Source of the DNA: an uncultured Pelagibacteraceae bacterium
Lineage (GTDB): Bacteria; Pseudomonadota; Alphaproteobacteria; Pelagibacterales; Pelagibacteraceae
Assembly: GCA_902579115.1 (NCBI GenBank)
Contig: CACHFP010000005.1
Coordinates: 1-64,000, forward strand
DNA length: 64,000 nucleotides
Reading direction: 5' to 3'
In this document: positions 9,963-22,122 of the stretch, piece by piece
How positions within the stretch are numbered: the first letter of the stretch is position 1
How the letters are laid out: every line of letters starts with the position of its first letter
The notes under the pieces: generated by a model
Databases searched by the model: none
What the model was told of the DNA's origin: nothing
The model's input: the letters and a program-made list of their open reading frames with translations, nothing else
Translations under genes and position numbers: made by a program

Positions 9963-10450
9963 TAAATTTTATTCTTTAGCATTTTAGCCGTATATTTTGT
10001 GACAAATCTGTCTATATTTCCGCCTAAACTTGCAATTTCTTTAACAAACTTTGATGATATGATTTGATTTTCTACGTCTGACATCAAAAACATTGTTTCT
10101 ATCTTTGAGTCAAGTTTTTTGTTCATTCCAGCAAGCTGAAATTCATATTCAAAGTCTGATACAGCTCTTAATCCTCTTATTATTACTTTAGCGTTATATT
10201 TTTTACAGAGCCCTATAGTTAAGTTACTAAAAGAGATAACTTTTATTTTATTTTTATTTAACTTTAAATCCTTAAAAAGTGAATTATTTATAATCTCTAA
10301 TCTTTCTTCAGAGGTAAAGTGGTAGTCTTTATCATTATTATCGGTAGTAGCAACTATAACTTTATCAAAAATGTTTATAGTTTTTTTTATAACATCAATA
10401 TGTCCATAAGTGATTGGATCAAAAGTTCCTGGATAAACTGCGACTTTCAT
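9962..10450 (-). CDS. coaD: Phosphopantetheine adenylyltransferase
   Basis: VAVYPGTFDPITYGHIDVI, IRGLRAVSDFEYEFQLAGMN. Confidence 0.96.
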   Translation of the reverse strand: MKVAVYPGTFDPITYGHIDVIKKTINIFDKVIVATTDNNDKDYHFTSEERLEIINNSLFKDLKLNKNKIKVISFSNLTIGLCKKYNAKVIIRGLRAVSDFEYEFQLAGMNKKLDSKIETMFLMSDVENQIISSKFVKEIASLGGNIDRFVTKYTAKMLKNKI

Positions 10451-13023
10451 TAATTAATATTATCTTCTATTTTAATGACTGATACAACCTTTTCAGAACC
10501 AGAGAGTTTTTTTATTCTAACACCTTGAGTGTTTCTACCGGCTGTTCTAATTTCTTTTACCGCGCATCTCATGATGCTACCTTTATCAGTGGATAATATT
10601 ATTTCATCGGATTCATTTACCACCAATGATGATGCGATATTTCCGTTTCTTGGTGAATTTATAATTCCTATAATCCCTTTACCTCCTCTGTTCGTGACTC
10701 GGTAATCGAGGTAAGAAGATCTTTTACCATATCCATTTTCAGAAACAGACAAGATAAATCTATCAATCGCATCTTTTATCTTTTTATCTTTATTAATTGT
10801 CTTTGTATTAATCTGAGTATTATCAAGAATAGATAGTGATATTACTTTATCTGCATCTTTTAATTGTATGCCCTTAATGCCTTTTGATGATCTGCCTTTA
10901 AATTGTCTTAACTTTTTAGATTTAAATCTAATACATTTTCCAAATTGGGTGCTCAATAAAATGTCTTGATCATCTTTACAAATTTTAACTCCAATAATTT
11001 TGTCATCCTGATCAAGTTTCATAGCAATTTTTCCACTATTATTAATATTTACAAAATCCTCCAATGAGTTTTTCCTCACATTTCCTTTTGCAGTTGCAAA
11101 AACTACCATTAAATCTTTCCATTCTGCTTCATCTTCTGGCAAGGGCATAATTGAACTTATAGAGTGATGGCTTTTTAAAGGTAAAATATTAAAAATTGAT
11201 TTTCCTTTAGAGGCAGCTGTTCCCTCTGGTATTTTATGAGCTTTTATTTTGTAAACTAAACCTTGTGTAGAGAAAAATAATACAGGGGTATGAGTATTAG
11301 CAGTAAATATTTGAACAACAAAATCTTCTTCTCTTGTTGATATACCTGTTTTACCTTTCCCCCCCCTTTTCTGGGCTTTCAAAGAACTTAATGGGCTTCT
11401 TTTAATATAACCTTGATTGGTAATACTAATTACAACAGACTCTTTTTGTATAGTTTCCTCAATATTATAATTAAGGACAGCATCAATAATCTTAGTTCGT
11501 CTTGGGGAAGAGAACTTATCTTTAATTTTTTCTAATTCGCTAACAATAAGTTTATATAATTCTTTTTTTGAACTTATAATCTTGTTATATTCAATTATAA
11601 GTTTTGATAGATCAGTAATCTCTTTTTCAATCTCGCTAATACCGTAAGCTGTTAATTTTTGTAATTTAAGATCTAAAATTGAATCAACTTGTTCTTTTGA
11701 AAGTTGGTAGTTCGAAATATTTTTCTTTCTTTCGATGAGAAAAATAAGTTTTGAACTTTTTTTAATTTTCCATTTTTTTGAAATAAGATTTTTTTTTGCA
11801 GTTTCTGTGTCCTTGGAATTCTTTATTACTTTAATTACATCATCTATATTTTCAACTGAGGTGGCAATACCTATCAAAATGTGAGCGCGCCTTTCTGCTT
11901 TTTTTAAATCGTATTTAACTCTTTTTAATACTGTGTCCTCTCTGAATTTTAAAAACTCAGTAATGAACTCTTTTAAATTCAAAATTTTTGGCTTATTATT
12001 AACAATCGCAAGTGTATTAAAACCAAATGAACTTTCAATGTTAGTTAATTTATACAACTGTCTTCTTACAGTTTCTGGTTCAACACTCTTTCTTAATTCG
12101 ATAACCACTCTTATCCCCTCTCTGTTTGACTCATCTCTTATATCCCTTATTCCTTCAACTTTTTTATCTCTTACTAATTGTGCTATTTTTTCTATTAAAA
12201 TCGATTTATTTACTTGATAAGGAATTGATTTAATAATTAAAGTTTCTCTTCCTCCTTTTTTTTCTTCTAAATCAATTTCTCCTCTAATTTTAAACGAACC
12301 TCTTCCTTTGTTGTAGCCTTGTTTAATAATATCTTTTCCAATGATTACTCCACCTGTTGGAAAATCCGGACCAGGTAAATGTTTCATTAATTGACTTATT
12401 GAAATATCTTTATTATTAATCAATGCAATTGTGGCATTTATTACTTCGCCTAAATTGTGTGGTGGTATGCTTGTGGCCATTCCCACTGCAATACCTCCAG
12501 CGCCATTTACCAAAATATTTGGATATTGAGAAGGCAATACTTCTGGTTCTTTTTCTGTTTCATCATAATTACTTCTAAAATTCACAGTATTTTTTTCAAG
12601 ATCTTCTGTTAAATGTTGAGAGATTCTTCCTAATTTTGTCTCAGTATATCTCATTGCAGCCGGCGGGTCGCCATCTATTGAACCAAAGTTTCCTTGGCCA
12701 GAAATCAAAGGAAGACTCATTGAGAAATCTTGCACCAATCTTACAAGAGCGTCATACACTGATTGATCGCCATGTGGATGGTACTTACCAATTACATCTC
12801 CAACTATACGAGCGGATTTTCTAAATGGCTTTGCCCAGTCATATCCGCCTTTGTACATAGCGTATATAATTCTTCTATGAACCGGTTTAAGACCATCTCT
12901 TACATCTGGCAACGCCCTACTTACTATTACACTCATAGCATAAGATAAATAAGACGAACTCATTTCATCCTGTACAAATATAGGTTTGAAGGATTTATTA
13001 TTTTTTAGGGTATTTTTTTCCAT
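10450..13023 (-). CDS. gyrA: DNA gyrase subunit A
   Basis: [47 protein letters not shown] GyrA-box-like repeat. Confidence 0.97.
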   Translation of the reverse strand: MEKNTLKNNKSFKPIFVQDEMSSSYLSYAMSVIVSRALPDVRDGLKPVHRRIIYAMYKGGYDWAKPFRKSARIVGDVIGKYHPHGDQSVYDALVRLVQDFSMSLPLISGQGNFGSIDGDPPAAMRYTETKLGRISQHLTEDLEKNTVNFRSNYDETEKEPEVLPSQYPNILVNGAGGIAVGMATSIPPHNLGEVINATIALINNKDISISQLMKHLPGPDFPTGGVIIGKDIIKQGYNKGRGSFKIRGEIDLEEKKGGRETLIIKSIPYQVNKSILIEKIAQLVRDKKVEGIRDIRDESNREGIRVVIELRKSVEPETVRRQLYKLTNIESSFGFNTLAIVNNKPKILNLKEFITEFLKFREDTVLKRVKYDLKKAERRAHILIGIATSVENIDDVIKVIKNSKDTETAKKNLISKKWKIKKSSKLIFLIERKKNISNYQLSKEQVDSILDLKLQKLTAYGISEIEKEITDLSKLIIEYNKIISSKKELYKLIVSELEKIKDKFSSPRRTKIIDAVLNYNIEETIQKESVVISITNQGYIKRSPLSSLKAQKRGGKGKTGISTREEDFVVQIFTANTHTPVLFFSTQGLVYKIKAHKIPEGTAASKGKSIFNILPLKSHHSISSIMPLPEDEAEWKDLMVVFATAKGNVRKNSLEDFVNINNSGKIAMKLDQDDKIIGVKICKDDQDILLSTQFGKCIRFKSKKLRQFKGRSSKGIKGIQLKDADKVISLSILDNTQINTKTINKDKKIKDAIDRFILSVSENGYGKRSSYLDYRVTNRGGKGIIGIINSPRNGNIASSLVVNESDEIILSTDKGSIMRCAVKEIRTAGRNTQGVRIKKLSGSEKVVSVIKIEDNIN

Positions 13024-13029
13024 GTAAAT

Positions 13030-13488
13030 CTAGAACGGAATTTCATCATCAAGATCGGAGTTGTCTTGATTAAGGTTGTCATTTGGGAGTGAACTTTTAT
13101 TTTCAGATACTAAGTTACTGTTATTACTATTATTTCTACTATCTAACATTGTCAAACTGGAGTTGTACCCTTGTAATACAATTTCAGTAGAATATTTATC
13201 CTGACCTGAAGCTTCATCTTTCCATTTTCTTGTACTTAATTGACCCTCAACATAAACATTAGCGCCTTTTTTCAAATATTGTTGAACTACATTGACAAGG
13301 CCCTCGTTAAAAATAACTATTCTATGCCACTCAGTTTTCTCTTTTCTCTCTCCACTAGATTTATCTTTCCACGATTGACTTGTTGCTATGCTCAATCTCG
13401 CAACACTTTTGCCATTGACCATTTGTTTTATTTCAGGATCTGCGCCTAAACGACCTATTAATTGTACTTTATTTAAACTTCCAGCCAT
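13030..13488 (-). CDS. ssb: Single-stranded DNA-binding protein
   Basis: [27 protein letters not shown], acidic C-terminal tail DLDDEIPF. Confidence 0.97.
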   Translation of the reverse strand: MAGSLNKVQLIGRLGADPEIKQMVNGKSVARLSIATSQSWKDKSSGERKEKTEWHRIVIFNEGLVNVVQQYLKKGANVYVEGQLSTRKWKDEASGQDKYSTEIVLQGYNSSLTMLDSRNNSNNSNLVSENKSSLPNDNLNQDNSDLDDEIPF

Positions 13489-13589
13489 AATATTTATGAA
13501 TAAATTTTGATTTTTAATAATAAAAAACCTTTTATTTATATCATATTTGATTAGTAAATATAAGGTGATTATTATTTAATGGAAAAAAA

Positions 13590-16469
13590 ATGTTAAAAAA
13601 AATCGTTGTAAAAGGCGCTAAAGAACACAACTTAAAAAACGTTTCTCTAGAAATTCCAAAAGAGAAACTAGTTGTGATAACTGGTCTATCCGGATCGGGT
13701 AAATCTTCATTAGCATTTGACACAATATATGCAGAGGGTCAAAGAAGATATGTTGAAAGTCTTTCATCTTATGCAAGACAATTTTTAGATAAAATGAAAA
13801 AACCCAATGTGGATTTTATTGAAGGTTTAAGCCCAGCTATTTCTATTGAGCAAAAAAATACATCAAAAAATCCGAGGTCAACTGTTGCAACTGTAACAGA
13901 AATCTATGATTATATGAGAGTTTTATTTGCAAGAGTTGGCGTCCCATACTCACCTTTTACCGGTAAGCCAATAAAATCTCAGCCGATTAGTGAAATGGTT
14001 GATAAAATTAAAAAACTTCCAAAAAACTCAACTATTTACTTATTGTCTCCAATTGTAAGGGGAAGGAAAGGTGAATACAAAAAAGAAATCTTAAATTTTA
14101 AAAAAAGAGGTTTTTCAAAAATAAAGGTTGATGGCAAGTATCTCAATATTGACGAATTTCCTGATTTAAATAAAAAAGTAAAACACGATATCTCAATTAT
14201 TGTGGACAGAATTATTTTAAATTCTAATTTAGGAAATAGATTGGCTGATAGTGTTGAAACTGCAGTAAATTTATCTGATGGTATATTAATTGTAGAGTAC
14301 GAAAATGAAACACTGCCGAAAAAATATAGAAAAAAGGAAACTATCATTTTTTCATCTAAATTTTCATGTCCTGAAAGTGGTTTCACAATTGAAGAAATTG
14401 AACCAAGACTATTCTCCTTTAATTCTCCCTATGGTGCGTGTGAGGAATGTGAGGGGATTGGACATAATTTAAATGTTGACCCAAATTTGGTAATTTCTGA
14501 TCCTAAAAAAAGCCTTCAAGATGGAGCGATAGAACCTTGGTCGAAATCAACATCCCTCTATTATGCACAAACAGTAGCTTCTTTAGCAAAACACTATAAA
14601 ATTTCACTAGCTGATCCTTGGAAAAAAATCCCTAAAAAAATTCAAGATATTATTTTATACGGTTCTGATGATGAAGAAATTAAGTTTTCTTATGACGATG
14701 GTTACGAAGTTTATACTACAAAAAAAACTTTTGAAGGTGTTATTAATAATTTGGAAAGACGATATCTTGAAACAGACAGTGAGTGGAAAAGAGAAGAAAT
14801 TTCTCAATATCAAAGTGAAACAAATTGTGAAAAATGCAAAGGTATGAGATTAAAAGATGAAGCTCTTTGCATAAAGATTAATTCCTTAAATATAAGCCAA
14901 GTTACAGATAAATCAATTGATGAAGCTCAAAAATGGTTTTCAAATTTAGATAATTTTTTAAACGAGAAAGAGAATAAAATTGCTCAACACATTTTAAAAG
15001 AAATAAATGAAAGGCTAAACTTTTTATTAAATGTAGGTCTGAATTATTTAACTCTTTCAAGAGAGTCTGGAACCTTATCCGGCGGGGAAGCACAAAGGAT
15101 AAGGTTAGCGTCTCAAATAGGTTCGGGTTTAACTGGAGTATTATATGTTTTAGATGAGCCATCAATTGGTTTACATCAAAGAGATAACAAAAAATTAATT
15201 GCTGCATTAAAAAAATTAAGAGATTTAGGAAACACTGTTATTGTAGTTGAGCATGATATAGAAACAATGGAAAGCTCAGATCATATTATTGATATTGGTC
15301 CTGAAGCTGGTCTAAAAGGAGGGCAAATAGTTGCCGAAGGTGGAGTAAAACAAATAATTAAAAATGAAAAAAGTATAACTGGAAATTACTTATCTGGAAA
15401 AAAATTTATTGGAATTCCAAAAAAAAGAAGAACTGCTAAAAACGGAAGGTTTATAGAAATTAGTGGTGCAAGTGGAAATAATTTAAAAAAAGTAGATTTA
15501 AAAATTCCTGTTGGTACTTTTACTTGTGTCACTGGTGTATCTGGTAGTGGTAAATCAACACTAATTCTTCACACTCTTTATAATGCTTTTAATCTAATAC
15601 TTAATAAAAACAAAAGTAGAAAAGTTCCCAAAGCATTTACTGGATTTAAAGGAACAGAATTAATTGATAAAATTATAGATATTGACCAATCCCCTATTGG
15701 GCGAACTCCAAGATCAAATCCAGCGACGTATACAGGAGCTTTTGGTCCTATTAGAGAATGGTTTTCTGGATTACCAGAGTCAAAAGCTAGAGGATATAAA
15801 GTTGGAAGATATTCTTTCAATGTAAAAGGAGGAAGGTGTGAAACTTGTGAAGGCGATGGTGTTTTAACATATGAGATGCATTTTTTACCAGATGTATTTA
15901 TACCTTGTGATACTTGTAAGGGTGCAAGATATAATAGAGAGACTTTGGAAATTAGATTTAAAGGTAAAAATATAGCAGATGTTTTAGACATGACTGTGGA
16001 CGAAGGTTGTGAATTTTTTGAAAATATTCAAAGTATTAAGTCTAAACTCATTACTTTAAAACATGTAGGTCTCGGGTATATGAAAATAGGTCAGCAAGCG
16101 ACAACTTTATCGGGCGGAGAAGCTCAAAGAATTAAACTAGCTAAAGAATTATCAAAGAGACCGACTGGCAGAACTCTATATATTTTGGATGAGCCCACAA
16201 CTGGATTGCACTCACATGATATAAAAAAATTATTAGAGATTTTGCAAGCATTTGCAAACACTGGGAATACAGTGGTTGTGATCGAACATAATTTAGATGT
16301 AATTAAAACAGCAGATCATATAATTGATATGGGTCCTGAGGGTGGAGTTAACGGTGGAAGAATTATTGCCGAGGGAACACCTGAAAAAGTATCAAACGTA
16401 AAAGAGAGCTATACTGGTAAATTTATTAAGGAAATAATTGGTAATGGCTCAATGAAAAAGACTGCTTAA
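13590..16469 (+). CDS. uvrA: Excinuclease ABC subunit A
   Basis: Two Walker A/ABC signatures ([27 protein letters not shown]), CxxC zinc modules, LSGGEAQRI x2. Confidence 0.98.
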   Translation: MLKKIVVKGAKEHNLKNVSLEIPKEKLVVITGLSGSGKSSLAFDTIYAEGQRRYVESLSSYARQFLDKMKKPNVDFIEGLSPAISIEQKNTSKNPRSTVATVTEIYDYMRVLFARVGVPYSPFTGKPIKSQPISEMVDKIKKLPKNSTIYLLSPIVRGRKGEYKKEILNFKKRGFSKIKVDGKYLNIDEFPDLNKKVKHDISIIVDRIILNSNLGNRLADSVETAVNLSDGILIVEYENETLPKKYRKKETIIFSSKFSCPESGFTIEEIEPRLFSFNSPYGACEECEGIGHNLNVDPNLVISDPKKSLQDGAIEPWSKSTSLYYAQTVASLAKHYKISLADPWKKIPKKIQDIILYGSDDEEIKFSYDDGYEVYTTKKTFEGVINNLERRYLETDSEWKREEISQYQSETNCEKCKGMRLKDEALCIKINSLNISQVTDKSIDEAQKWFSNLDNFLNEKENKIAQHILKEINERLNFLLNVGLNYLTLSRESGTLSGGEAQRIRLASQIGSGLTGVLYVLDEPSIGLHQRDNKKLIAALKKLRDLGNTVIVVEHDIETMESSDHIIDIGPEAGLKGGQIVAEGGVKQIIKNEKSITGNYLSGKKFIGIPKKRRTAKNGRFIEISGASGNNLKKVDLKIPVGTFTCVTGVSGSGKSTLILHTLYNAFNLILNKNKSRKVPKAFTGFKGTELIDKIIDIDQSPIGRTPRSNPATYTGAFGPIREWFSGLPESKARGYKVGRYSFNVKGGRCETCEGDGVLTYEMHFLPDVFIPCDTCKGARYNRETLEIRFKGKNIADVLDMTVDEGCEFFENIQSIKSKLITLKHVGLGYMKIGQQATTLSGGEAQRIKLAKELSKRPTGRTLYILDEPTTGLHSHDIKKLLEILQAFANTGNTVVVIEHNLDVIKTADHIIDMGPEGGVNGGRIIAEGTPEKVSNVKESYTGKFIKEIIGNGSMKKTA

Positions 16470-16495
16470 TAAACTAATTTATGTTATGATGAATC

Positions 16496-17098
16496 ATGTT
16501 TAGTATTTTACAATCCTTGTCTAAAACCGTGCATTTGTCCTTAGGTATAGCTATATCTCTTTTATTAGGTTTGCATTTTTTAGGCGACGGATTCGTATTT
16601 GACCGATATTTTTTTAGCTGGTTATTTAGATATTTACATGTATTGACTGGGACAATGTGGATTGGACTATTATGGTACTTTAACTTTGTACAAATACCTT
16701 CAATGCCGAACATACCTGATGAACAAAAACCAGCAATAGGAAAAGTTATAGCGCCAAAGGCGTTATTTTGGTTTAGATGGGCAGCTTTAGGAACAATAAT
16801 AACTGGCTTAATAGTTTCATATTTACAAGGATACGTTCATCAAGCAATGATTTTAGGTATAGGAAGCGGAGATCCAAAAACAACAGCTATAGGAATTGGA
16901 ATGTGGTTAGGAATTATAATGGCGTATAATGTCTGGTTTGTAATATGGCCCAACCAAAAAAAAGCTTTGGGAATTGTTGAAAGTGATCCAGAAGAAAAAG
17001 CTAAATCAGCTAAAACGGCTATGATATTCTCTAGATTAAATACTTTGTTGTCTTTGCCAATGTTACTATCAATGGTTGCTGCACAAAACCTTTATTAA
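16496..17098 (+). CDS. Urate hydroxylase PuuD-like membrane domain protein (no cytochrome c domain)
   Basis: RYLHVLTGTMWIGLLWYFNFVQIPSMP..., WFRWAALGTIITG, MAYNVWFVIWPNQKK: PuuD-family N-terminal membrane domain pattern; no CXXCH. Confidence 0.7.
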   Translation: MFSILQSLSKTVHLSLGIAISLLLGLHFLGDGFVFDRYFFSWLFRYLHVLTGTMWIGLLWYFNFVQIPSMPNIPDEQKPAIGKVIAPKALFWFRWAALGTIITGLIVSYLQGYVHQAMILGIGSGDPKTTAIGIGMWLGIIMAYNVWFVIWPNQKKALGIVESDPEEKAKSAKTAMIFSRLNTLLSLPMLLSMVAAQNLY

Positions 17099-18004
17099 TT
17101 AAGGAAGAATTTTTTCCTCTTCTTTTTCCAGAGTTTTATAGCTAACTTTAAAAAACTTTAATATTGGAGAAGCCACAAATATAGATGAATAAGTACCAAT
17201 AAGAACACCAAGTATCATTGCAAAAGAAAATCCTTTTAATATTTCACCCCCTAAAACATAAATTGATACTAGAGCTAACAGAGTAGTTATCGAAGTAATG
17301 ATTGTTCTGGCTAATGTCTCATTTATTGATATATTGGCAATGTCACTAATGCTTATTTTTGTATATTTAAACAAATTTTCTCTTATACGGTCATAAATCA
17401 CTACTGTATCATTCATCGAATAACCAACAATAGTCAACACAGCTGCTATTATCGACAAATTAATTTCTAAAGATAAAACTGAGAAAATACCTAAAGTAAT
17501 AACTATATCGTGAAATAATGCAATAATTGAACCTACACTAAATTGCCATTCAAACCTTATCCAAATGTAAAATAGCATTGCTGCTAAAGCAAGTGATATA
17601 GCTAAAACTGATGACTCTAATAATTCAGCACTCACTTTTGGACCTACATTTTCTACTCTTCTAAAATCAACTTCAGAATTTAAATTTCTAGATAAGTTTT
17701 CTTTTATTTTTGGAATCAAATCGCTGTTGTTAATATTTTTTTGTTCAACTTTAATTAGATAATCTCCATCTTTTCCAAAATTTTTAACATTTACATCTCC
17801 TAAATTCATTGATTTTAAAGAGTTTCTAATAGAAGATGTTTCTACGGATGTTGAAGTTCTTAATTCTATTAAGGTGCCACCTTTAAAATCGATACCATAA
17901 TTTAAACCTTTAAATATTATAAAAATAAGACTCAAAATAAAAAAAATTATTGAAACAACATTTGCTTTTTTAAATTTAGAAACGAAATTAATGTTCTTAA
18001 TCAT
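17099..18004 (-). CDS. secF: Protein translocase subunit SecF
   Basis: GIDFKGGTLIELR, IVGYSMNDTVVIYDRIREN. Confidence 0.96.
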   Translation of the reverse strand: MIKNINFVSKFKKANVVSIIFFILSLIFIIFKGLNYGIDFKGGTLIELRTSTSVETSSIRNSLKSMNLGDVNVKNFGKDGDYLIKVEQKNINNSDLIPKIKENLSRNLNSEVDFRRVENVGPKVSAELLESSVLAISLALAAMLFYIWIRFEWQFSVGSIIALFHDIVITLGIFSVLSLEINLSIIAAVLTIVGYSMNDTVVIYDRIRENLFKYTKISISDIANISINETLARTIITSITTLLALVSIYVLGGEILKGFSFAMILGVLIGTYSSIFVASPILKFFKVSYKTLEKEEEKILP

Positions 18005-19545
18005 TATATTTTTATCTCTTTATTGTTACCTCTTAAAACTATCATTGAAGTCAAATGTCTAGCTAAAAAATATGCAGTAAATAGTGTTGTTATAATTCCA
18101 ATACCTAAAGTAATTGCAAATCCTTTTACTGGCCCTGATCCAAAAGCAAATAATATAATTGCTGCAATCAATGTAGTAATATTTGCATCAAGCACTGTAA
18201 TTTTAGCTTTGGAATAACCAATGTCGAAAGCATGAATTATTGATTTTTCTGTTTTTAATTCTTCTTTAATTCTCTCAAAAATTAAAACATTTGCATCTAC
18301 TGCCATACCTACTGTAAGAATTATACCTGCTATTCCTGGTAAAGTAAGTGTGGCTTCAAGTATGGTTAAAACACCTACCAACATTAACAAATTCGCAATA
18401 AGTGCAGTATTAGCTATTAATCCAAAAATTCTATATTTATAAAACATAAATAATATTACTAATATAAAACCTACTATTAATGATGTGAGGCCCGATTTTA
18501 TAGAGTCCTCACCCAGATCAGGTCCAACTGTTCTTTCTTCAACAACTATTAAAGGTGTAGGTAGAGCTCCAGATCTGAGTAATAGAGCTAGATCGGTTGC
18601 CTCTTGAAAACTAAAGTTTCCGGAGATCATACCATTACCAGAAGTTATTGGTTCGTTAATGTTTGGAGCACTAATTATTTTTCCATCTAAAACTATAGCT
18701 AACCTTCTTCCAACATTGTCTGTTGTAGCTCGACCGAATTTTTGAGAACCAACTCTATCCAAAGTAAATGAAACAACCGGTTCTCTATTTTGATTTTGTA
18801 TACTCGGTTGTGCATCAATTAAATTTTCGCCGCTCATTACAATTTTTTTACTAATTTTGAGAGTTTCTCCAGTTTCTGAAATTAGCTCATCAACGCCAAA
18901 TTCGGCATTGTCGTTCACAAGTCTAAAATTAAGCTTTGCAGTTTTTCCTAGTAATTTTTTTATTCTTTCAGGATCTTTTAAGCCAGGTAACTCAACTAAA
19001 ATTCTTTTTTCCCCACGTTGCAAAATAGTTGGCTCTTTAGTTCCAACATCGTCTATTCTTCGTCTAACAATTTCTATAGATTGTTTAAGGGCTGAGTTAT
19101 TAATTGTGAGCAAACCATATTTTGAAAAAAAAATCTTAATATTTTTATTTTTTTCCTCATGGTCTAATTCAAAAGATCTATAATTATCTATATACGGGTT
19201 TACTAAATTATCTTTTTTTGAATAAAATAATAATTCAAACTTTTCTGGGTCATTTAAAGTAAAAGATAATGAATTATTATTTATTTTAAAATTTAAATAT
19301 TTAAGACCATTTTCTTTTAGTAGCTTTTTAACAGGAAGAACTTTTGATTGAATCCTTTCTTTAATAAGATCATCAGATTTAATTTCTAATAGTAAATATG
19401 ATCCACCTTGTAAATCAAGCCCAAGATTTACTTTTTTATCAAAAATTAAATTATCTTTTGTTTGAAAGTTAAGAATAGAAAAAACTGAAATAAAAAAGAA
19501 AATAAAATAAATTAAGATTATATTTATTTTTGAAAAATTTAACAC
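18004..19545 (-). CDS. secD: Protein translocase subunit SecD
   Basis: LGLDLQGGSYLLLEI, RSGALPTPLIVVEERTVGPDLG, VGMAVDANVLIFERIKEE. Confidence 0.97.
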   Translation of the reverse strand: MLNFSKINIILIYFIFFFISVFSILNFQTKDNLIFDKKVNLGLDLQGGSYLLLEIKSDDLIKERIQSKVLPVKKLLKENGLKYLNFKINNNSLSFTLNDPEKFELLFYSKKDNLVNPYIDNYRSFELDHEEKNKNIKIFFSKYGLLTINNSALKQSIEIVRRRIDDVGTKEPTILQRGEKRILVELPGLKDPERIKKLLGKTAKLNFRLVNDNAEFGVDELISETGETLKISKKIVMSGENLIDAQPSIQNQNREPVVSFTLDRVGSQKFGRATTDNVGRRLAIVLDGKIISAPNINEPITSGNGMISGNFSFQEATDLALLLRSGALPTPLIVVEERTVGPDLGEDSIKSGLTSLIVGFILVILFMFYKYRIFGLIANTALIANLLMLVGVLTILEATLTLPGIAGIILTVGMAVDANVLIFERIKEELKTEKSIIHAFDIGYSKAKITVLDANITTLIAAIILFAFGSGPVKGFAITLGIGIITTLFTAYFLARHLTSMIVLRGNNKEIKI

Positions 19546-19554
19546 GAAAAAGAA

Positions 19555-19842
19555 TTATTTTTTCTTTTCTTCTTTTTTAAGTAAACTAGTTATTGTGGAT
19601 CTAATTATTTGTACCTTTGTGCCCTCACCTATTATCACTTCTATCCTATCATCTTCCATCACACGGTCTACCACACCAATTATTCCACCAGAGGTTATAA
19701 CTTCATCACCTCTTTTTAGGGAATCGACCATGGCCTTGTGATCCTTTACTCTTTTTTGTTGAGGTCTGATTAAAAAAAAGTAAAAAATTACAAATATTAA
19801 TATTAAAGGTATAAATTGTGCAATTCCTTGTCCGCTCATCAA
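19555..19842 (-). CDS. yajC: Preprotein translocase subunit YajC
   Basis: FFLIRPQQKRVKDHKAMVDSLKRGDEVITSGGIIG. Confidence 0.95.
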   Translation of the reverse strand: MMSGQGIAQFIPLILIFVIFYFFLIRPQQKRVKDHKAMVDSLKRGDEVITSGGIIGVVDRVMEDDRIEVIIGEGTKVQIIRSTITSLLKKEEKKK

Positions 19843-19886
19843 GAGACAATTATAATAAATAAATTAGATAAACAAGTTAATTTTTA

Positions 19887-21128
19887 TCAAATTTTATCTA
19901 AATTATTCATATATTTTTTTAGCGCTTTTGGAATTGTAACCGATCCATCTTCGTTTTGATTATTTTCTAATAATGATATCATTAGTCTTCCAACAGCTAA
20001 TCCTGAACCATTTAAAGTACAAACAAATTCTTTACCCTTTTTAGATTTATATTTAGTACCCATTCTTCTAGCTTGAAACGTTCCACAAGATGAGCAGCTT
20101 GAAATTTCTCTATATTTATTTTCTGAAGGTATCCAGGCCTCAATGTCATAAGTTTTCTCAGCACTAAATCCCATATCACCACTAGATAATAATATAATTT
20201 GGAAAGGAATTTCTAACTTTTCTAGTATCTTTTTTGCACAGTTTAACATTCGATCTAGCTCTGTGTAAGTGTCTTTAGGTTCAACTACACTTACTAGTTC
20301 AACTTTATAAAATTGATGTTGTCTGATCATACCTTTAGTATCTTTTCCATAACTTCCAGCCTCTTTACGAAAACATGGGGTTGAAGCTACAAATCTTTTG
20401 GGCAATTTTTCGTTTTCTATTAATGATTTTCTTACTAAATTAGTCAAAACAACTTCAGCGGTTGGAATTAAATATTTTTTTTGATCTGAGCTTTCAGATT
20501 TAATTTCAAATTGATCTTCCTCGAATTTTGGTAGTTGTCCTGTTCCAAACATTACATCCTCATTTACTATTAAAGGTGGAGAAATCTCAATATACTTAAA
20601 TTCAATAGTATGCACATCTAACATAAAGTTTATTAAGGCTCTTTCAAGTAAAGCAAATTTATTTTTTAAAACTACAAACCTAGAGCCTGACAATTTAGTT
20701 GAGGTATCAAAATCTATTTCGTCAGAGCCAAGTTCAACATGAGATTTAATTTTAAATGGAAATTTCTTTATATTACCAAATTTTTCTATCAGTTTATTTG
20801 ATTTTTCATCTTTTCCAATAGGTACATCATCTAAAGCTAAATTCGGCATTATATGTAATAATTTATTCAGTTTTTTTTGAGAGAGTATTTGTGCATTAGA
20901 TATTGCTAATATTTTTTGAGATATTTTTTTTGACTTTTCAAAATTTTTCTTTTCCTTAGACTTTGAAAGTATTTTTTTCTCTTGTTCTAAATTTTCTTTT
21001 TCGCTTATAAGTTTTCTATTCTTATTATCCAAATCTATAAATAAATCTGTTTTAAAGTCAAAATTTCTTTCTGAAAATTTTTTTTTATACTTTTCTAAAT
21101 TTTTTCTTAAATCTTTAAGGTCATGCAT
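19887..21128 (-). CDS. serS: Seryl-tRNA synthetase
   Basis: Coiled N-terminus, PCFRKEAGSYGKDTKGMIRQHQFYKVELV, EISSCSSCGTFQARRM, NGSGLAVGR. Confidence 0.97.
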   Translation of the reverse strand: MHDLKDLRKNLEKYKKKFSERNFDFKTDLFIDLDNKNRKLISEKENLEQEKKILSKSKEKKNFEKSKKISQKILAISNAQILSQKKLNKLLHIMPNLALDDVPIGKDEKSNKLIEKFGNIKKFPFKIKSHVELGSDEIDFDTSTKLSGSRFVVLKNKFALLERALINFMLDVHTIEFKYIEISPPLIVNEDVMFGTGQLPKFEEDQFEIKSESSDQKKYLIPTAEVVLTNLVRKSLIENEKLPKRFVASTPCFRKEAGSYGKDTKGMIRQHQFYKVELVSVVEPKDTYTELDRMLNCAKKILEKLEIPFQIILLSSGDMGFSAEKTYDIEAWIPSENKYREISSCSSCGTFQARRMGTKYKSKKGKEFVCTLNGSGLAVGRLMISLLENNQNEDGSVTIPKALKKYMNNLDKI

Positions 21129-21888
21129 CTTCTATATTTTCCATTTCTCTTTTTTTTTCAGTAAATCTTACTGTGAATATTGACAATTCATAAAGTAATA
21201 ATAAAGGTATTGCTAGTCCAACTTGTGTAACTGGATCTGGTGGCGTTAATATAGCAGCTATGGTAAATATAATAACAATTACATATCTTCTTCTTTTTCT
21301 TAAATAATCGGAGTTAACAACTCCGATTCTTGCTAATAAATTTAATAGTATTGGTAGTTGAAAACTTATACCAAAAGCAAAAATTAGTCTCATAATTAAT
21401 GAAAGGTACTCGTTGACTTTTGCCTCAAGTTGTATGGGTAGACTTGAGTTAGATCCTAATGTTTCAAAAGATAAAAAAAACTTTATTGCCAAAGGCATAA
21501 CCAAATAATAAACAAGAAGTCCTCCTAAAAGAAAAAGAATTGGTGTTGAAATAAGATATGGAAGTATGGCTTTTTTTTCATTTTTATAAAGACCTGGTGC
21601 AATAAATTTGTAAATTTGAACTAATAAAACTGGACTACCTATAAAAATTGCAGAAAAAAAAGCAACTTTTATATAAGTTATAAATGTTTCATGTAGAGCT
21701 GTAAAAATTAGACGCCTAGAATTTTTGTCATCTTTAACTGCATCAGCATACGGTTCAACTAAAAAATTATATATATGCTCAGCAAAAAAATAAGAGATGA
21801 CAAATACAACAAAAATAAAAATTAATGAATTTAATAGTCTAGATCGTAACTCAACAAAGTGACTTGTAAATGAATTACTATCAGCCAT
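21121..21888 (-). CDS. tatC: Sec-independent protein translocase TatC
   Basis: FTSHFVELRSRLLNSL, LALAIPLLLLYE-like C-terminus, multi-TM. Confidence 0.96.
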   Translation of the reverse strand: MADSNSFTSHFVELRSRLLNSLIFIFVVFVISYFFAEHIYNFLVEPYADAVKDDKNSRRLIFTALHETFITYIKVAFFSAIFIGSPVLLVQIYKFIAPGLYKNEKKAILPYLISTPILFLLGGLLVYYLVMPLAIKFFLSFETLGSNSSLPIQLEAKVNEYLSLIMRLIFAFGISFQLPILLNLLARIGVVNSDYLRKRRRYVIVIIFTIAAILTPPDPVTQVGLAIPLLLLYELSIFTVRFTEKKREMENIEDA

Positions 21889-22117
21889 TTTTATCTTTGT
21901 TTTTCTTAATTTTATCGTTTTTAGGTACCAGATCTTCTTCTAAATCTACTTTTTCTGTAACTGCTGAAACTTCTTTTTGAAAATTACTTAAAGTATTTTT
22001 AAACTTTCCTATGTAGGAGCCAATTTTTTTTAAAGCTATTGGAAATTCTTTTGGACCCAAGACTAATATTGCAATGATTACTACTGATAAAATCTCTAAC
22101 CATCCAATTTGAGGCAT
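21881..22117 (-). CDS. tatB: Sec-independent protein translocase TatB
   Basis: MPQIGWLEILSVVIIAILVLGPKEFPIALKKIGSYIGK. Confidence 0.93.
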   Translation of the reverse strand: MPQIGWLEILSVVIIAILVLGPKEFPIALKKIGSYIGKFKNTLSNFQKEVSAVTEKVDLEEDLVPKNDKIKKNKDKNG

Positions 22118-22122
22118 TTTAA

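Noticed and set aside
13500-13589. Possible UvrA/SSB divergent SOS-type operator
   Set aside because: No recognisable LexA box (neither CTGT-N8-ACAG nor GTTC-N7-GTTC) in the spacer.
10450-16469. Antisense ORFs of 60-137 aa over gyrA, ssb and uvrA
   Set aside because: Low-complexity Phe/Leu/Ser-rich antisense frames of highly conserved genes with no recognisable domain.
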